Part shown: one piece after another, positions 45,561 to 54,855 of the stretch
Layout: every line of letters starts with the position of its first letter
Numbering within the stretch: the first letter of the stretch is position 1
NCBI RefSeq assembly: GCF_947492645.1
Contig: NZ_CANLMZ010000009.1
Span: 1 to 64,000 of the forward strand
DNA: 64,000 nucleotides
Reading direction: 5' to 3'
DNA from: an uncultured Pontibacter sp.
GTDB lineage: Bacteria; Bacteroidota; Bacteroidia; Cytophagales; Hymenobacteraceae
Made by a program: the position numbers and the translations under genes
The notes under the pieces: generated by a model
Told to the model about the DNA's origin: nothing
Database searches by the model: none
What the model saw: the letters and a program-made list of their open reading frames with translations, nothing else

Positions 45561-46886
45561 ATGCAATTATACTTATTCAGGTCCGCGCCTGCTGCCTATG
45601 CAGTTGCGTTCAAAGATTTTTACCAGCCGCATAACCTGAAATGCACCCGCATGATGGCTATCATCTGGTTAAGCATTTCTTTAACAGTTCTGGGCAGTAA
45701 TGCCATTTTTGATTACGCCGATAAATTTCCGGGTGCAGCTTTGTTTCGTGTGGCCTATTTAAGTTATGCTGCTTCGGCTACTCTCGCTTTGTCTGCTATC
45801 TATTTCCTGCTAAAGCGGGGATTACCAAAAACACATTCATACTTCAGGTACATTAACCTGGCTTACAGCTTTGTATTTGCTGTTACCTGCCTTTTAATGT
45901 CTGTGGCCAACCAAGGCAACCCTATCAATAACATGACAATGTACCTGATGGGGCTTATACTTGTGGCATTGCTTTGGGTAATGGAGTTAAGGGAAGTAGT
46001 TGCGCTTGTTTTTCTGGTAGGGCTCACGTTTGCCATTGGCGTTCTGTTTTTAAACCTCTCGGATGCGCAGCTGATTGGAAACCAAACGGGTTCTGTTTTC
46101 TTACTCATATTCTTTTTCCTGCTTACACGCTTGAATTATACATTCAGGGTAAACCATTTTATGCAGCTAAAGCAGATAGAGGAGAAGAACGCTGCTCTGG
46201 AAGACGTAAGCAAAGCTAAAACAAAAATTCTGGGTATTGTGGCGCACGACCTTCGCGGGCCTTTTTCTAACATTGAGATGCTTGTAAACCTGATGCAGGT
46301 AAAAGAACTCAACAAAGAAGAAATGGCTAAATACTATGCCATGATTCAGAAAAGCTGCCAGAACTCAAAAGCTATCATTAACGATTTGCTGGACATGGCT
46401 AGGGTAGATCAGGAAGAACATTACCCCCTGGAGAAAACAAACCTGAACCTCATTGTGGAGCAGGAATACCAGGAATGGAAAGAGCAACTGAAAGACAGCC
46501 GCCAGTTGGAGTTCATGGCTCTGCCGATGCCAGCCTATGCAAGTATAAACTCCGATAAGTTTAAGCGCGTGTTGGATAACCTGTTATCTAATGCAGTAAA
46601 ATTTACAAAGGAAAACGGCCGTATCAGTATTAAACTCAGCCAGAAAGATAAAGAGTTTCTGTTGCAGATATCAGACGATGGGATTGGTATACCTCAGGAA
46701 CTTAAGCCGCACCTGTTTAACGCTTTCTCCCGGGCCGGACGACATGGCATACGTGGCGAAAAGTCAGTAGGGTTGGGGTTAAATATCGTGCAGCGGCTGG
46801 TAGAGCAGCATAAGGGCAGTATCACAGTTGAGAGTGACGAGAATAAAGGCACCACCTTTAACCTGACATTACCTGCCTGCCACTAG
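45561..46886 (+). CDS. Membrane sensor histidine kinase
   Basis: 441 residues. Six hydrophobic segments within ~30-195 form an integral membrane sensor, followed by a short coiled coil (~200-220). HisKA: H-D-L-R-G-P in V-A-H-D-L-R-G-P-F-S-N-I. ATPase: N-L-L-S-N-A-V-K-F, D-D-G-I-G-I-P, G-L-G-L-N-I-V. Signal unknown; the membrane domain has no obvious ligand motif. No response regulator adjacent. The gene ends by overlapping the convergent nuclease gene by 4 nt. The start at 45561 is chosen from the promoter position. Confidence 0.9.
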   Translation: MQLYLFRSAPAAYAVAFKDFYQPHNLKCTRMMAIIWLSISLTVLGSNAIFDYADKFPGAALFRVAYLSYAASATLALSAIYFLLKRGLPKTHSYFRYINLAYSFVFAVTCLLMSVANQGNPINNMTMYLMGLILVALLWVMELREVVALVFLVGLTFAIGVLFLNLSDAQLIGNQTGSVFLLIFFFLLTRLNYTFRVNHFMQLKQIEEKNAALEDVSKAKTKILGIVAHDLRGPFSNIEMLVNLMQVKELNKEEMAKYYAMIQKSCQNSKAIINDLLDMARVDQEEHYPLEKTNLNLIVEQEYQEWKEQLKDSRQLEFMALPMPAYASINSDKFKRVLDNLLSNAVKFTKENGRISIKLSQKDKEFLLQISDDGIGIPQELKPHLFNAFSRAGRHGIRGEKSVGLGLNIVQRLVEQHKGSITVESDENKGTTFNLTLPACH

Positions 46887-47923
46887 CGTTTCGCTTTTCT
46901 TACTTTAATATAAATAGGGAAGTGATCGCTGGCTCCTCCAAAATAGGTGTTTCCCGAAAACGTAGGCAGCGGCGTGTTTTTATACTTTCCATAAAGAAAC
47001 TTCAGCTCCTCAGGGTCATGTATGTTGGCAGAGCCGCGTACATATTCAAGGCCTTTGCCTGCGATCAATGATTTGGATACAAGTATCTGGTCTAGCATTT
47101 TAAAGTCGCCACGGCTGTAATAACTGCCTAAGCCATTTACATAATGCATAAAAAAGGTATTAAAAAGTTCTTCATTGTAGTATGGGTTTGGCCTTCCGGT
47201 TGCAAGCAAATGCTTTTGCATCACATTCGTGCGTGGTTCAGCATCGAAGTCGCCGATAACAACAATGTTTGCATCAGGATCTGAAGCTTGTATGGCGTTT
47301 ATTTCTTTGCGCAGCTTTGTTGCGGCAGCCACTTGCCTGGCATCGTCCTGGGTGCTACGGCGGGCAGCGGCGCGGGCAGGCCAATGGTTTACGAAGATAG
47401 TGAGCGGTATGCCCTGTACAGTTCCGTTTACCTGCAGTATATCCTTGGCAGTACTGTTTGCGCCATAGTCTACTTTTATACTTTGCTGTGTTTCCAATTT
47501 AAAGACACCCGGCTTATATAGTACGGCCAGGTCCAGACCCTGTGTGTCGTCAGTCTCAAAATGAATATACGCATACTTCATTTTACGGAGTTGCGGTGTC
47601 TTTATGAGGTCTTGTAAAACTAAAGCGTTCTCTACCTCTGTCAGTCCTATAAAAGCAGGACCTTTGCTGTTCCCGATGGTGGCTATGGCGCTGGCTAGCT
47701 TTTGTATCTTACGGTTATACTTTTCCTGGTCCCACTTCATTGCACCTTTCGGGGTAAAGTCTTCATCGTCTTTAGTGGGGTCGTCTATAGTGTCAAACAG
47801 GTTTTGCGTGTTATAAAACGCAATAGTGTGTAGCTTTCCTGATGAGGGTGCAAGTACCCTGGAACACCCTATAAAGGTGCTAAGGGTAAAAATAAGTAAT
47901 AGTGTTTTTATTCCGTGGCGCAT
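46883..47923 (-). CDS. Endonuclease/exonuclease/phosphatase family lipoprotein
   Basis: 346 residues. Lipoprotein signal with lipobox Cys20 (F-I-G-C-S). EEP-fold motifs: F-Y-N-T-Q-N-L-F-D near 35, I-G-L-T-E-V-E-N near 90, N-H-W-P-A-R near 175, V-I-G-D-F-D near 220 and S-D-H-F-P-I near 335. These give the metal and catalytic residues of DNase I-like enzymes. Probably an outer-membrane-attached nuclease or phosphodiesterase; the related Bacteroidota proteins are usually annotated as endonuclease/exonuclease/phosphatase. Confidence 0.92.
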   Translation of the reverse strand: MRHGIKTLLLIFTLSTFIGCSRVLAPSSGKLHTIAFYNTQNLFDTIDDPTKDDEDFTPKGAMKWDQEKYNRKIQKLASAIATIGNSKGPAFIGLTEVENALVLQDLIKTPQLRKMKYAYIHFETDDTQGLDLAVLYKPGVFKLETQQSIKVDYGANSTAKDILQVNGTVQGIPLTIFVNHWPARAAARRSTQDDARQVAAATKLRKEINAIQASDPDANIVVIGDFDAEPRTNVMQKHLLATGRPNPYYNEELFNTFFMHYVNGLGSYYSRGDFKMLDQILVSKSLIAGKGLEYVRGSANIHDPEELKFLYGKYKNTPLPTFSGNTYFGGASDHFPIYIKVRKAKR

Positions 47924-47927
47924 CGCG

Positions 47928-47935
47928 TAACTTTG
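47928..47935 (+). promoter_or_regulatory. Candidate -7 element of gldC
   Basis: TAACTTTG, 65 nt before gldC and divergent from the nuclease gene. No TTG at consensus spacing. Confidence 0.4.
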
Positions 47936-47999
47936 TACCTCTATATGTTTTCAAGCATAGTACGAGATATATATAGTATAAAGTTTAAAAACCTAGAAA

Positions 48000-48341
48000 A
48001 TGAAGAAATCAGAGATATACTTCAGCATTGCTTTAGACGAAAACAAAATACCTGAAGCTATTAGCTGGAGAGCCACAGATGCAGGAGAGAAAATCCACTT
48101 TGCTAAAGCCATCAACATTTCGCTTTGGGACCGTGACCAGGCGGGTACCATGAAAATAGACCTTTGGACAAAGGATATGCCTGTAGATGAAATGAAGTAT
48201 TTTTATGTGGATACTATTGGGGCTATGGCGCAAAGTATAGCTACAGCAACCAGCGATAGCGTAATGGCTCAAAAAATGCGGACGCTTTGTGAAGAGTTAA
48301 TGCAACATATTGAAGAGCAGCAGCAAAAAGGTGACTCTTAA
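48000..48341 (+). CDS. gldC: Gliding motility protein GldC
   Basis: 113 residues. M-K-K-S-E-I-Y-F-S-I-A-L-D-E-N-K-I-P-E start and I-S-L-W-D, L-W-T-K-D-M-P-V-D-E-M-K motifs match GldC, a small soluble protein that enhances but is not strictly required for gliding in F. johnsoniae. It is not linked to gldA or gldFG, lying ~4 kb away. It ends before a very long palindromic terminator. Confidence 0.93.
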   Translation: MKKSEIYFSIALDENKIPEAISWRATDAGEKIHFAKAINISLWDRDQAGTMKIDLWTKDMPVDEMKYFYVDTIGAMAQSIATATSDSVMAQKMRTLCEELMQHIEEQQQKGDS

Positions 48342-48349
48342 GTATAAAG

Positions 48350-48409
48350 CTACCTCTATAAAAGCAGAAAGGCCCCAAAAATGGGGCCTTTCTGCTTTTA
48401 TAGAGGTAG
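48350..48409. terminator. 60-nt near-continuous perfect palindrome, bidirectional terminator
   Basis: Two perfectly matched 28-nt arms (48350-48377 and 48382-48409) around an AAAA loop. It lies between convergent gldC (+) and the small secreted protein gene (-). Confidence 0.88.
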
Positions 48410-48416
48410 TATTTTC

Positions 48417-48887
48417 TTAGTTAAGCGTAACAGCAACAGGTGTTTCAGTTGCTGCGGTTGCATTATCCTGCACGTCTAAGCTAGCCATAAACTCCTGCTC
48501 GGCTTGGTTATAAACCTTACGGGCACCAAAATATTCGTTATACTGTCTTGTGCTTAACACACTTTCAAGTTCAATATCTCTAACGTTGCAAATCTCTTCG
48601 CATTTTTTATCAATAACAGCTTGGTTACCTGCAAACTCTGTTTCAACGGCAAGTTTCTTGGCGACAACTTCGTTATTTATTTCTCTGATCTTGCGTGACT
48701 GGTAGTTGTTCAGGCCTAAATCAATAATCATTTTGTTCGACAGATGATTTGCTCTCTGCTCGGCCACAAGAGCTACTTTTTTATCAACTTTGGATGTTTT
48801 CTTAACAGCAGGTTTTGTGTCGCCATTCGCTGCAGCTGTAAATGCACATCCAAACATCATACAAGTCATTACCAGTAGCTTCTTCAT
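48417..48887 (-). CDS. Small secreted protein, Spy/CpxP-like helical
   Basis: 156 residues. Signal peptide ~1-20 (ends F-T-A-A-A-N-G). The mature part is mostly helical and rich in Lys and Glu, with R-A-N-H-L-S-N-K-M-I-I-D-L-G-L-N-N-Y-Q-S-R-K-I-R-E-I-N and a following L-S-T-R-Q-Y-N-E-Y-F. This repeated Leu/Gln/Arg pattern recalls LTXXQ-type periplasmic proteins such as Spy. A conserved Cys pair (C-E-E-I-C) is seen near residue 97. Periplasmic chaperone-like role is a guess. Confidence 0.8.
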   Translation of the reverse strand: MKKLLVMTCMMFGCAFTAAANGDTKPAVKKTSKVDKKVALVAEQRANHLSNKMIIDLGLNNYQSRKIREINNEVVAKKLAVETEFAGNQAVIDKKCEEICNVRDIELESVLSTRQYNEYFGARKVYNQAEQEFMASLDVQDNATAATETPVAVTLN

Positions 48888-49009
48888 AATTTTTTCTTTT
48901 TCTATAGTTCTAAGTTTGTTTCCCGATTCTTTACAACGCCCTAAACTTTTTAATAATTCCTGAGAGTGTAAAAAAATGCTTTCACCTTATTTAGTGCACA
49001 TATGATGCC

Positions 49010-49045
49010 AAAAAGGCTGATTTACAAGAATAAATCAGCCTTTTT
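49010..49045 (-). terminator. Rho-independent terminator of dcd
   Basis: Perfect 15-bp stem AAAAAGGCTGATTTA/TAAATCAGCCTTTTT with a 6-nt loop, 18 nt after the dcd stop. Confidence 0.92.
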
Positions 49046-49063
49046 CTAAATAATTTTCTGAGT

Positions 49064-49600
49064 TTACCACTCGTTCATCCACATCATAGACTCTACTGGA
49101 GTAATGGTGCGTTTGTTATACTTAGCGTTCTGCTTCTTGTTATAATAATTATCGATACCGCCTTTTACTTCAAAGTAAATCAATTGCCCGATAGGCATAC
49201 TATAGTATACGCGTACTGGCTGCGAAACAGATATCTCAAGTGTCCAGGTATTGCAAAAACCTACATCACCTTTGCCCGCTGTAGCATGTATATCTATACC
49301 TAAACGGCCCACACTTGATTTTCCCTCTAGAAAAGGCACATGCGCATGCGTTTCGGTATATTCCAGGGTAACACCTAAGTATAAACGGCCCGGTTGCAGT
49401 ACAAATCCTTCTTCAGGGATTTCAAACGTTTCAATCTCATTGTGCTTGCGCGCATCCAGTACCTCATCTTTATAGGTAGCTAAATAACGTCCCAAGTGCA
49501 CATCATAGGAGTTGGTGCCGAGGCAGGCGCGGTTAAACGGTTCCACGAGAATGTTGCCGCTCTCCATTTCCTCTAAAATTTGTCTGTCTGTTAATATCAT
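49064..49600 (-). CDS. dcd: dCTP deaminase
   Basis: 178 residues from the ATG at 49600 (M-I-L-T-D-R-Q-I, conserved start); six more residues are possible upstream. Deaminates dCTP to dUTP for thymidylate supply. Motifs: C-L-G-T-N-S-Y-D-V near 25, G-K-S-S-V-G-R-L-G near 105, H-A-T-A-G and the catalytic Glu in W-T-L-E-I (~125), and Q-L-I-Y-F near 145. The gene is 75 nt from hemL on the same strand. Confidence 0.95.
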   Translation of the reverse strand: MILTDRQILEEMESGNILVEPFNRACLGTNSYDVHLGRYLATYKDEVLDARKHNEIETFEIPEEGFVLQPGRLYLGVTLEYTETHAHVPFLEGKSSVGRLGIDIHATAGKGDVGFCNTWTLEISVSQPVRVYYSMPIGQLIYFEVKGGIDNYYNKKQNAKYNKRTITPVESMMWMNEW

Positions 49601-49675
49601 AAGGGTAATAAAATGCAACGTAAATGTAAGTAAATCAAGCCACAGGATGTACTTGACTTTTAGGTTTTTTGTAGC

Positions 49676-50971
49676 TTATTGCAGCGCCTCCTTTAGTGCC
49701 TCTAAATTGGCCTTTATGTATTCATCAGCTATACTTTCTGTGATGGCTGTTGAAACAAACAACGCTTCGTACTGAGAAGGGGCAAGGTAAACGCCTTTCT
49801 GCAGCATGGCGTTGAAGTAGCGGCCGAAAAGTGCAGTATCTGATGTTTTGGCACTTTCGAAATCAGAGACAGGCTGCTCTGTAAAGAAGATACTGAACAT
49901 AGAACCCACGCGGTTGATTGTATAGTTAACACCTAGTTGCTGCATGTTTTGTTGCATGCCACTCACCATCTTTTCAGTAATCTGGTTAAGCTGCGTGTAT
50001 ACTTCCGGGTGCTCTTTGAGATAAGTAAGCATTGCCATGCCTGCTGCCATCGCAATCGGGTTGCCTGAGAGTGTACCTGCCTGGTAAACCGGACCTGCGG
50101 GAGCCACATAATCCATAATCTCTTTTTTGCCACCATAAGCACCTACTGGCATGCCGCCACCGATAATCTTACCGAGTGTGCTCATGTCTGGAGTTACGCC
50201 GTATAATTCCTGAGCACCACCAGCTGCTAAGCGGAATCCGGTCATTACTTCATCAAAAATAAGTATTATCCCTTCCTGGTCACACAAATCGCGTAGCCCT
50301 TGCAGAAAGCCCTCTGCTGGAGTAACTAAACCCATGTTGCCAGCCACAGGCTCAAGAATAATGGCTGCAATCTGGCCTTTGTTTGCTTCTGCCAGCATTT
50401 TAACGGCATCCAGGTTGTTATATGGAGCTGTTAGTGTATCGTTGGCGGTACCTTTGGTTACACCCGGGCTATCCGGAACACCTAAGGTTATGGCACCACT
50501 TCCAGCTGAAATCAGAAATGAATCGCCATGACCGTGGTAGCACCCTTCAAACTTAATTATTTTATCGCGGCCAGTATAGCCACGAGCCACACGTATCGCC
50601 GACATAGTTGCCTCTGTGCCAGAGTTTACCATGCGTACTTTCTCTATACTTGGTACCATGCTCACAATAAGCTCGGCAATCTCAATCTCTTTGCGGGTAG
50701 GAGCTCCAAAAGACAATGAGTTAGGAATCGCTTTTTGCACCGCCTCCTGTACCACCTCGGCAGCATGCCCCAAAATCATTGGTCCCCATGAATTTATAAA
50801 ATCAATATAGCGGTTGCCATCCTCGTCAAGCATGTAGGCCCCGTTTGCTGATACCATAAATCTTGGGTTGCCACCTACGGCTTTAAATGCTCTAACCGGA
50901 GAGTTTACGCCTCCTGGTATACTATTTTGGGCACGATGGAATAACTCGTTGCTGATTGGTGCTTGTGTCAT
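49676..50971 (-). CDS. hemL: Glutamate-1-semialdehyde 2,1-aminomutase
   Basis: 431 residues. PLP enzyme that makes 5-aminolevulinate for heme in the C5 pathway. [19 protein letters not shown] start, [21 protein letters not shown] and PLP Lys268 in [13 protein letters not shown]. Full length. The penicillin-binding-protein-1-type solute binding gene lies 25 nt upstream, so they may be co-transcribed although unrelated in function. It also links to the heme needed for the IsdG-like protein and phytochrome. Confidence 0.97.
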   Translation of the reverse strand: MTQAPISNELFHRAQNSIPGGVNSPVRAFKAVGGNPRFMVSANGAYMLDEDGNRYIDFINSWGPMILGHAAEVVQEAVQKAIPNSLSFGAPTRKEIEIAELIVSMVPSIEKVRMVNSGTEATMSAIRVARGYTGRDKIIKFEGCYHGHGDSFLISAGSGAITLGVPDSPGVTKGTANDTLTAPYNNLDAVKMLAEANKGQIAAIILEPVAGNMGLVTPAEGFLQGLRDLCDQEGIILIFDEVMTGFRLAAGGAQELYGVTPDMSTLGKIIGGGMPVGAYGGKKEIMDYVAPAGPVYQAGTLSGNPIAMAAGMAMLTYLKEHPEVYTQLNQITEKMVSGMQQNMQQLGVNYTINRVGSMFSIFFTEQPVSDFESAKTSDTALFGRYFNAMLQKGVYLAPSQYEALFVSTAITESIADEYIKANLEALKEALQ

Positions 50972-50995
50972 ATGGATAATGTCAATTTAGATTTT

Positions 50996-52693
50996 CTAAA
51001 AAACCGGGTTCACAACTGTTAACTCCAGGTTTTCAAGTTTAGTGATAGGTACGTACTGGTTGTCTTGGCGCGCATCGTTTCTGGAACTTGGGTCGATGTA
51101 ACCAAAACCAGAGTATAACACACCAGGTTTTATACTTGTGCTAAGCAGTTGCTGGTTAAACTGAGGGCCATAGTGCTGGAGCAGCTGGCCAAAGTAATAC
51201 ATCATCTCAAAACCAGTATATGCAAACGTAGAAGGTGCCATGTTATACTTGCTCACGTAATTTCTGCGGAACCACTCGCTGCCTGGGTTCTGCTTGTTTA
51301 CATATTTCGGGCTGATGAAGTATACTTCGAGGTTATCAAGCTGGCGTAGCGAAATTTGGCTAATATCCAGCCACTTGTCATAAGTAACAATGGGCATTTG
51401 CGGTGCTTTGCCCTGTATAAGGCTTGTTGTATTTACGGCAGCTGTCATTTTATCGGAGAAAACCGCCATATGGCCTACTTCCTCTAAATTCAGGCCTTTG
51501 AATAATGTTGCCGTTGCTGTGGCCTGGCTAGAGTTAATTTTACGATAAGTTTTAACCTTGCCACCGAGCTTGATAAAATGCTGGCGGTAGTAATAAGAGA
51601 AGGTGGTGTCTTCTTTAGCGTTCTCAAAGAGTATAACAGCTGATTTCGGAGAGAAATTCTGGTAAGCGTAAGTGGCAGCCTGCCTCGCTTGCGTGGCCAC
51701 AGAAGACTCAAACAAGAATGCATTGGTATTACCGCGTACCATCTCTATGTCCTGAGACAAAGGATTGATAACATTGATGCCATTTTGTGCAGCAAAACGG
51801 GCTGCTACCTTTGCCGTAGATTTATAGATAGGACCAACAAGTAAGTCCATCTGCTTCATTTCTGGCAGGTTAAGCACACGTTTTACACCCATGGTATCGG
51901 CGCCGATGTCGTAAGTATACAAGTTGACAGCAATGCCCTGTTTCTGTAGAGAGTCCTGAGCTAGTTTAATGCCTGCATACATATCCGTAACGAACTGATT
52001 TTTTCGGGCAGTTTGCTGGTAGTCCTGGTTTAACTGGAAGGGCAGGAGCAAGGCCACATTAAAGCTCTGGCTGCGAAGCGCATCTTTGCTTAGATAGCGG
52101 TTACGGTCCAGCTTATGGCGGCTCACGATATTTTCTAGTGTTTGCCTGTCGTGTGGGCGGTACCAGCCACCAATTAGCTTATCAGCAAAAGCCTGAGCAA
52201 CAACCTTATCGTTTTGATTGCGCTGTAGCAATGCTTCAAAGGCTGCTCTGTCGTTCAGGCTGTTTAAGTAGTAGCGTTTAAGACCTTCAGCGTCAGTTGC
52301 AAGGGGTGTGCCCTGTAGCTCCTGCAATTTGCTGAGGGCACGCTCATAATCGCCTTGCTCAAACAATACATTAGCCAACAGGTAATCTGCATCGTTCATG
52401 CCGGCCCAGTTCGGGTACTGGTTTTGCAGCTGCAGCAACATGGCATAAGCCTCTTTTGGTTTATGGCCTTTAAGCGCAGCTAATGCATAAAAATAGGAAG
52501 CTTCTTGTGCGTAGGCAGATGTGCTGGCCGTTAACGGTTGAAGTTCTGCCATTGCCTGGTCAAACTTTTGCTGTTGCAGCAGTATTTTGCCGTTGTTGTA
52601 TGTTGTAGCCGGATCTTGCGTTTGGGCTTGAGCCTGCATACTGACTAAGCCTGTAAACAAAAAACACGCAATAATATTTCTGAAGTTTCCCAT
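50996..52693 (-). CDS. Periplasmic TPR plus type 1 periplasmic-binding-fold protein (LppC-like)
   Basis: 565 residues from the ATG at 52693, which gives a signal peptide (M-G-N-F-R-N-I... ends Q-A-Q-A). Residues ~25-170 contain TPR-like repeats (Y-N-N-G-K-I-L-L-Q-Q-Q-K-F-D-Q-A, A-L-A-A-L-K-G-H-K-P-K-E-A). Residues ~205-545 form a two-lobed ABC-type ligand-binding fold (A-L-L-L-P-F, G-P-I-Y-K-S-T, V-I-N-P-L-S-Q). The domain order is that of LppC/LpoA-type lipoproteins, but no lipobox is present. Possible peptidoglycan-related or amino-acid sensing role. A -7 element (TACTTTTG, 52742-52749) lies ~50 nt upstream. Confidence 0.85.
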   Translation of the reverse strand: MGNFRNIIACFLFTGLVSMQAQAQTQDPATTYNNGKILLQQQKFDQAMAELQPLTASTSAYAQEASYFYALAALKGHKPKEAYAMLLQLQNQYPNWAGMNDADYLLANVLFEQGDYERALSKLQELQGTPLATDAEGLKRYYLNSLNDRAAFEALLQRNQNDKVVAQAFADKLIGGWYRPHDRQTLENIVSRHKLDRNRYLSKDALRSQSFNVALLLPFQLNQDYQQTARKNQFVTDMYAGIKLAQDSLQKQGIAVNLYTYDIGADTMGVKRVLNLPEMKQMDLLVGPIYKSTAKVAARFAAQNGINVINPLSQDIEMVRGNTNAFLFESSVATQARQAATYAYQNFSPKSAVILFENAKEDTTFSYYYRQHFIKLGGKVKTYRKINSSQATATATLFKGLNLEEVGHMAVFSDKMTAAVNTTSLIQGKAPQMPIVTYDKWLDISQISLRQLDNLEVYFISPKYVNKQNPGSEWFRRNYVSKYNMAPSTFAYTGFEMMYYFGQLLQHYGPQFNQQLLSTSIKPGVLYSGFGYIDPSSRNDARQDNQYVPITKLENLELTVVNPVF

Positions 52694-52741
52694 CTTGTTT
52701 TGATATAAGTGCCTATAAAACGCAAGACACAGAACTTTCAG

Positions 52742-52749
52742 CAAAAGTA
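52742..52749 (-). promoter_or_regulatory. Candidate -7 element of the LppC-like gene
   Basis: TACTTTTG on the minus strand, ~50 nt before the start at 52693; no TTG at 19 nt. Confidence 0.4.
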
Positions 52750-52791
52750 CGAAAGTCCTGTGTCTTGTGTCATATACTTTAGTTTAGAAAA

Positions 52792-54321
52792 CTATTCCCA
52801 TTCGATAGTAGCGGGTGGTTTTGAGCTGATGTCGTAAACCACTCGGTTAACGCCTTTTACTTTGTTGATGATTTCGTTAGAGACATCCGCCAGAAACTCA
52901 TACGGTAAACGGCTCCAGTCAGCCGTCATGCCATCTATACTTGTTACAGCACGTAAAGCTACCACGTTTTCGTAGGTGCGCTCATCACCCATTACCCCAA
53001 CCGATTGCAGCGGTGTAAGTATAGCACCTGCTTGCCATACCTCATCATACAGTCCGTCTTTTTTAAGGTTGTTGATGAATATGTGATCTACTTGCTGCAG
53101 TATGTTTACTTTCTCTGCCGTAACATCGCCAAGTATACGTATGGCAAGGCCCGGACCCGGGAATGGGTGGCGGCCAAGTATAGTTTCATCTATTTTAAGC
53201 GCTCTGCCCACTAAACGCACTTCATCCTTGAATAAGGTCTTTAGTGGCTCTACTACTTTCAATTTCATGTAATCTGGTAAGCCGCCTACGTTATGGTGCG
53301 ATTTTATGGTGGCAGAAGGCCCCTTTACGCTCATGGATTCGATTACGTCGGGGTAGATGGTGCCCTGTGCCAGCCACTTCACATCCTCTATTTGGTGCGA
53401 CTCCTCATCAAACACTTCAATAAATACCCTTCCAATCGCCTTGCGCTTCTGTTCAGGGTCTGTTAAACCGGCCAGCGCAGTATAAAATTTATCTTTAGCA
53501 TCAACGCCCTTTACATTCAGCCCCATGTGCTGGTAAGAATCAAGCACCTGCTCAAACTCGCCTTTGCGCAGCAGGCCGTTGTCTACAAAAATGCAGTACA
53601 GATTTTTACCTATGGCCTGGTGTATCAGCATGGCCGCCACACTAGAATCTACGCCACCTGATAAGCCAAGTACTACTTTATCGTTACCTAACTGCTGTTG
53701 CAGGTCGGCTACGGTAGCCTCAATAAATTGCTCAGAGGTCCAGTCTTGCTGGCATCCGCAGATATGCACCACGAAGTTGCGCAACAATGTTTTGCCTTCT
53801 TCAGAGTGTGTTACTTCCGGGTGAAACTGAATACCATAGGTTTCCTGGTCGCGCAGTTTGTAAGCAGCCACGCGCACACTCTCTGTACTGGCAATTACTT
53901 CCATGTTAGCTGGTACTTCCTTTATGGTATCGCCATGCGACATCCACACCACAGAGCCTAAAGTAATTTCTTTCAGCAGCCTGTCGGAATTGTGCAGCTC
54001 GCTGATGCGGGCGCGGCCGTACTCTCGTATAGTGGATGGTGTAACTTCACCGCCTAATTCCTGCGCCATCAGCTGGGCGCCATAGCACACACCAAGCACC
54101 GGAACTTTACCTAAAAACTGGTTTAAGTCTATGGTTGGGTGTTCCTGGTCGCGTACCGAGCAAGGGCTACCTGAAAAGATAACGCCCATAACGTCTTCGG
54201 TGAGTGCTGGCACATTATTGTAGGGGTATATTTCGCAATATACATTTAGCTCGCGCACCCTTCTGGCAATTAGTTGGGTGTATTGGGAGCCAAAGTCGAG
54301 GATGAGAATTTTTTCTGGCAT
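52792..54321 (-). CDS. guaA: GMP synthase (glutamine-hydrolysing)
   Basis: 509 residues from the ATG at 54321 ([16 protein letters not shown]). Converts XMP to GMP. Glutaminase domain: Cys79 in V-C-Y-G-A-Q, H-P-E-V-T near 170. ATP-pyrophosphatase: L-S-G-G-V-D-S-S-V near 220. Dimerisation domain to the end (T-I-E-W-E). A longer frame to 54414 adds residues without family similarity and would run through the promoter. The -7 element lies only 3 nt before the ATG, so the transcript may be leaderless. Confidence 0.96.
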   Translation of the reverse strand: MPEKILILDFGSQYTQLIARRVRELNVYCEIYPYNNVPALTEDVMGVIFSGSPCSVRDQEHPTIDLNQFLGKVPVLGVCYGAQLMAQELGGEVTPSTIREYGRARISELHNSDRLLKEITLGSVVWMSHGDTIKEVPANMEVIASTESVRVAAYKLRDQETYGIQFHPEVTHSEEGKTLLRNFVVHICGCQQDWTSEQFIEATVADLQQQLGNDKVVLGLSGGVDSSVAAMLIHQAIGKNLYCIFVDNGLLRKGEFEQVLDSYQHMGLNVKGVDAKDKFYTALAGLTDPEQKRKAIGRVFIEVFDEESHQIEDVKWLAQGTIYPDVIESMSVKGPSATIKSHHNVGGLPDYMKLKVVEPLKTLFKDEVRLVGRALKIDETILGRHPFPGPGLAIRILGDVTAEKVNILQQVDHIFINNLKKDGLYDEVWQAGAILTPLQSVGVMGDERTYENVVALRAVTSIDGMTADWSRLPYEFLADVSNEIINKVKGVNRVVYDISSKPPATIEWE

Positions 54322-54324
54322 GCG

Positions 54325-54356
54325 CAAAGGTAAGGCTGTTTTATAGTATTTGCCAA
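54325..54356 (-). promoter_or_regulatory. guaA promoter
   Basis: Minus-strand TTG at 54354-54356, a 21-nt spacer and TACCTTTG at 54325-54332. Start of transcription is expected at or beside the ATG. Confidence 0.55.
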
Positions 54357-54613
54357 TAGATTCTGTTATTTGATTATTTTCTTGCTGTTGCTGGCGGGGG
54401 AGAAGGCTATGCATATCTCTTCAGTTTTTCTTACTTTGTGTATTTCTTTCTCTTGTTTTGCTGTCTTAGGTTTCTCTTACATTAGCGTACAACCCAGTAG
54501 ATTTATACTTCTTATTCAGGCATTTTCTATCCAGCACCCAAAATTTTTCTTCCTGACGATCAATTACAAAACGCAAATTTCAGGCTTTTATCAAACATAA
54601 TATTTGTTTCCAT

Positions 54614-54643
54614 TTGCATTGAATGGAATTGTTTGTACTTTTG
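54614..54643 (+). promoter_or_regulatory. Bacteroidota consensus promoter of the SRP RNA
   Basis: TTG at 54614-54616, exactly 19 nt, then TACTTTTG at 54636-54643. The RNA begins a few nt downstream. Confidence 0.8.
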
Positions 54644-54646
54644 TAA

Positions 54647-54739
54647 CGGCAAATCGGCACGGCCAGCTCCTGCTGAACTCCCCCAGGACCGGAAGGTAGC
54701 AAGGGTAGGTGGTTGAGCGGCGCGATGTTCGGTTTGCCA
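54647..54739 (+). ncRNA. ffs: Signal recognition particle RNA (4.5S, small bacterial type)
   Basis: Scaffold RNA of the SRP with protein Ffh, directing membrane proteins to the translocon. The ends pair (GGCAAATC with GGTTTGCC). The apical SRP loop ACCGGAAGGTAGCAAGGG around 54689-54706 carries the GGAA tetraloop and the conserved AGCA bulge. A T-run follows the 3' end. Length ~93 nt. Confidence 0.93.
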
Positions 54740-54819
54740 CTTTTTTTTGCCCATACCCCAACGGTATCCCTCCCAAGTAAATTTCCAACCATTACCTTCC
54801 GGATTCACAATTAATGCGT

Positions 54820-54827
54820 TAGATTTG
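54820..54827 (+). promoter_or_regulatory. Candidate -7 element of fsa
   Basis: TAGATTTG, ~30 nt before the start at 54856; no TTG at 19 nt. Confidence 0.4.
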
Positions 54828-54855
54828 TAGGCATAATCTACTACACTTCAGCATT

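Noticed and set aside
54322..54414. N-terminal extension of GMP synthase
   Set aside because: It would be translated through the apparent promoter and has no family similarity.
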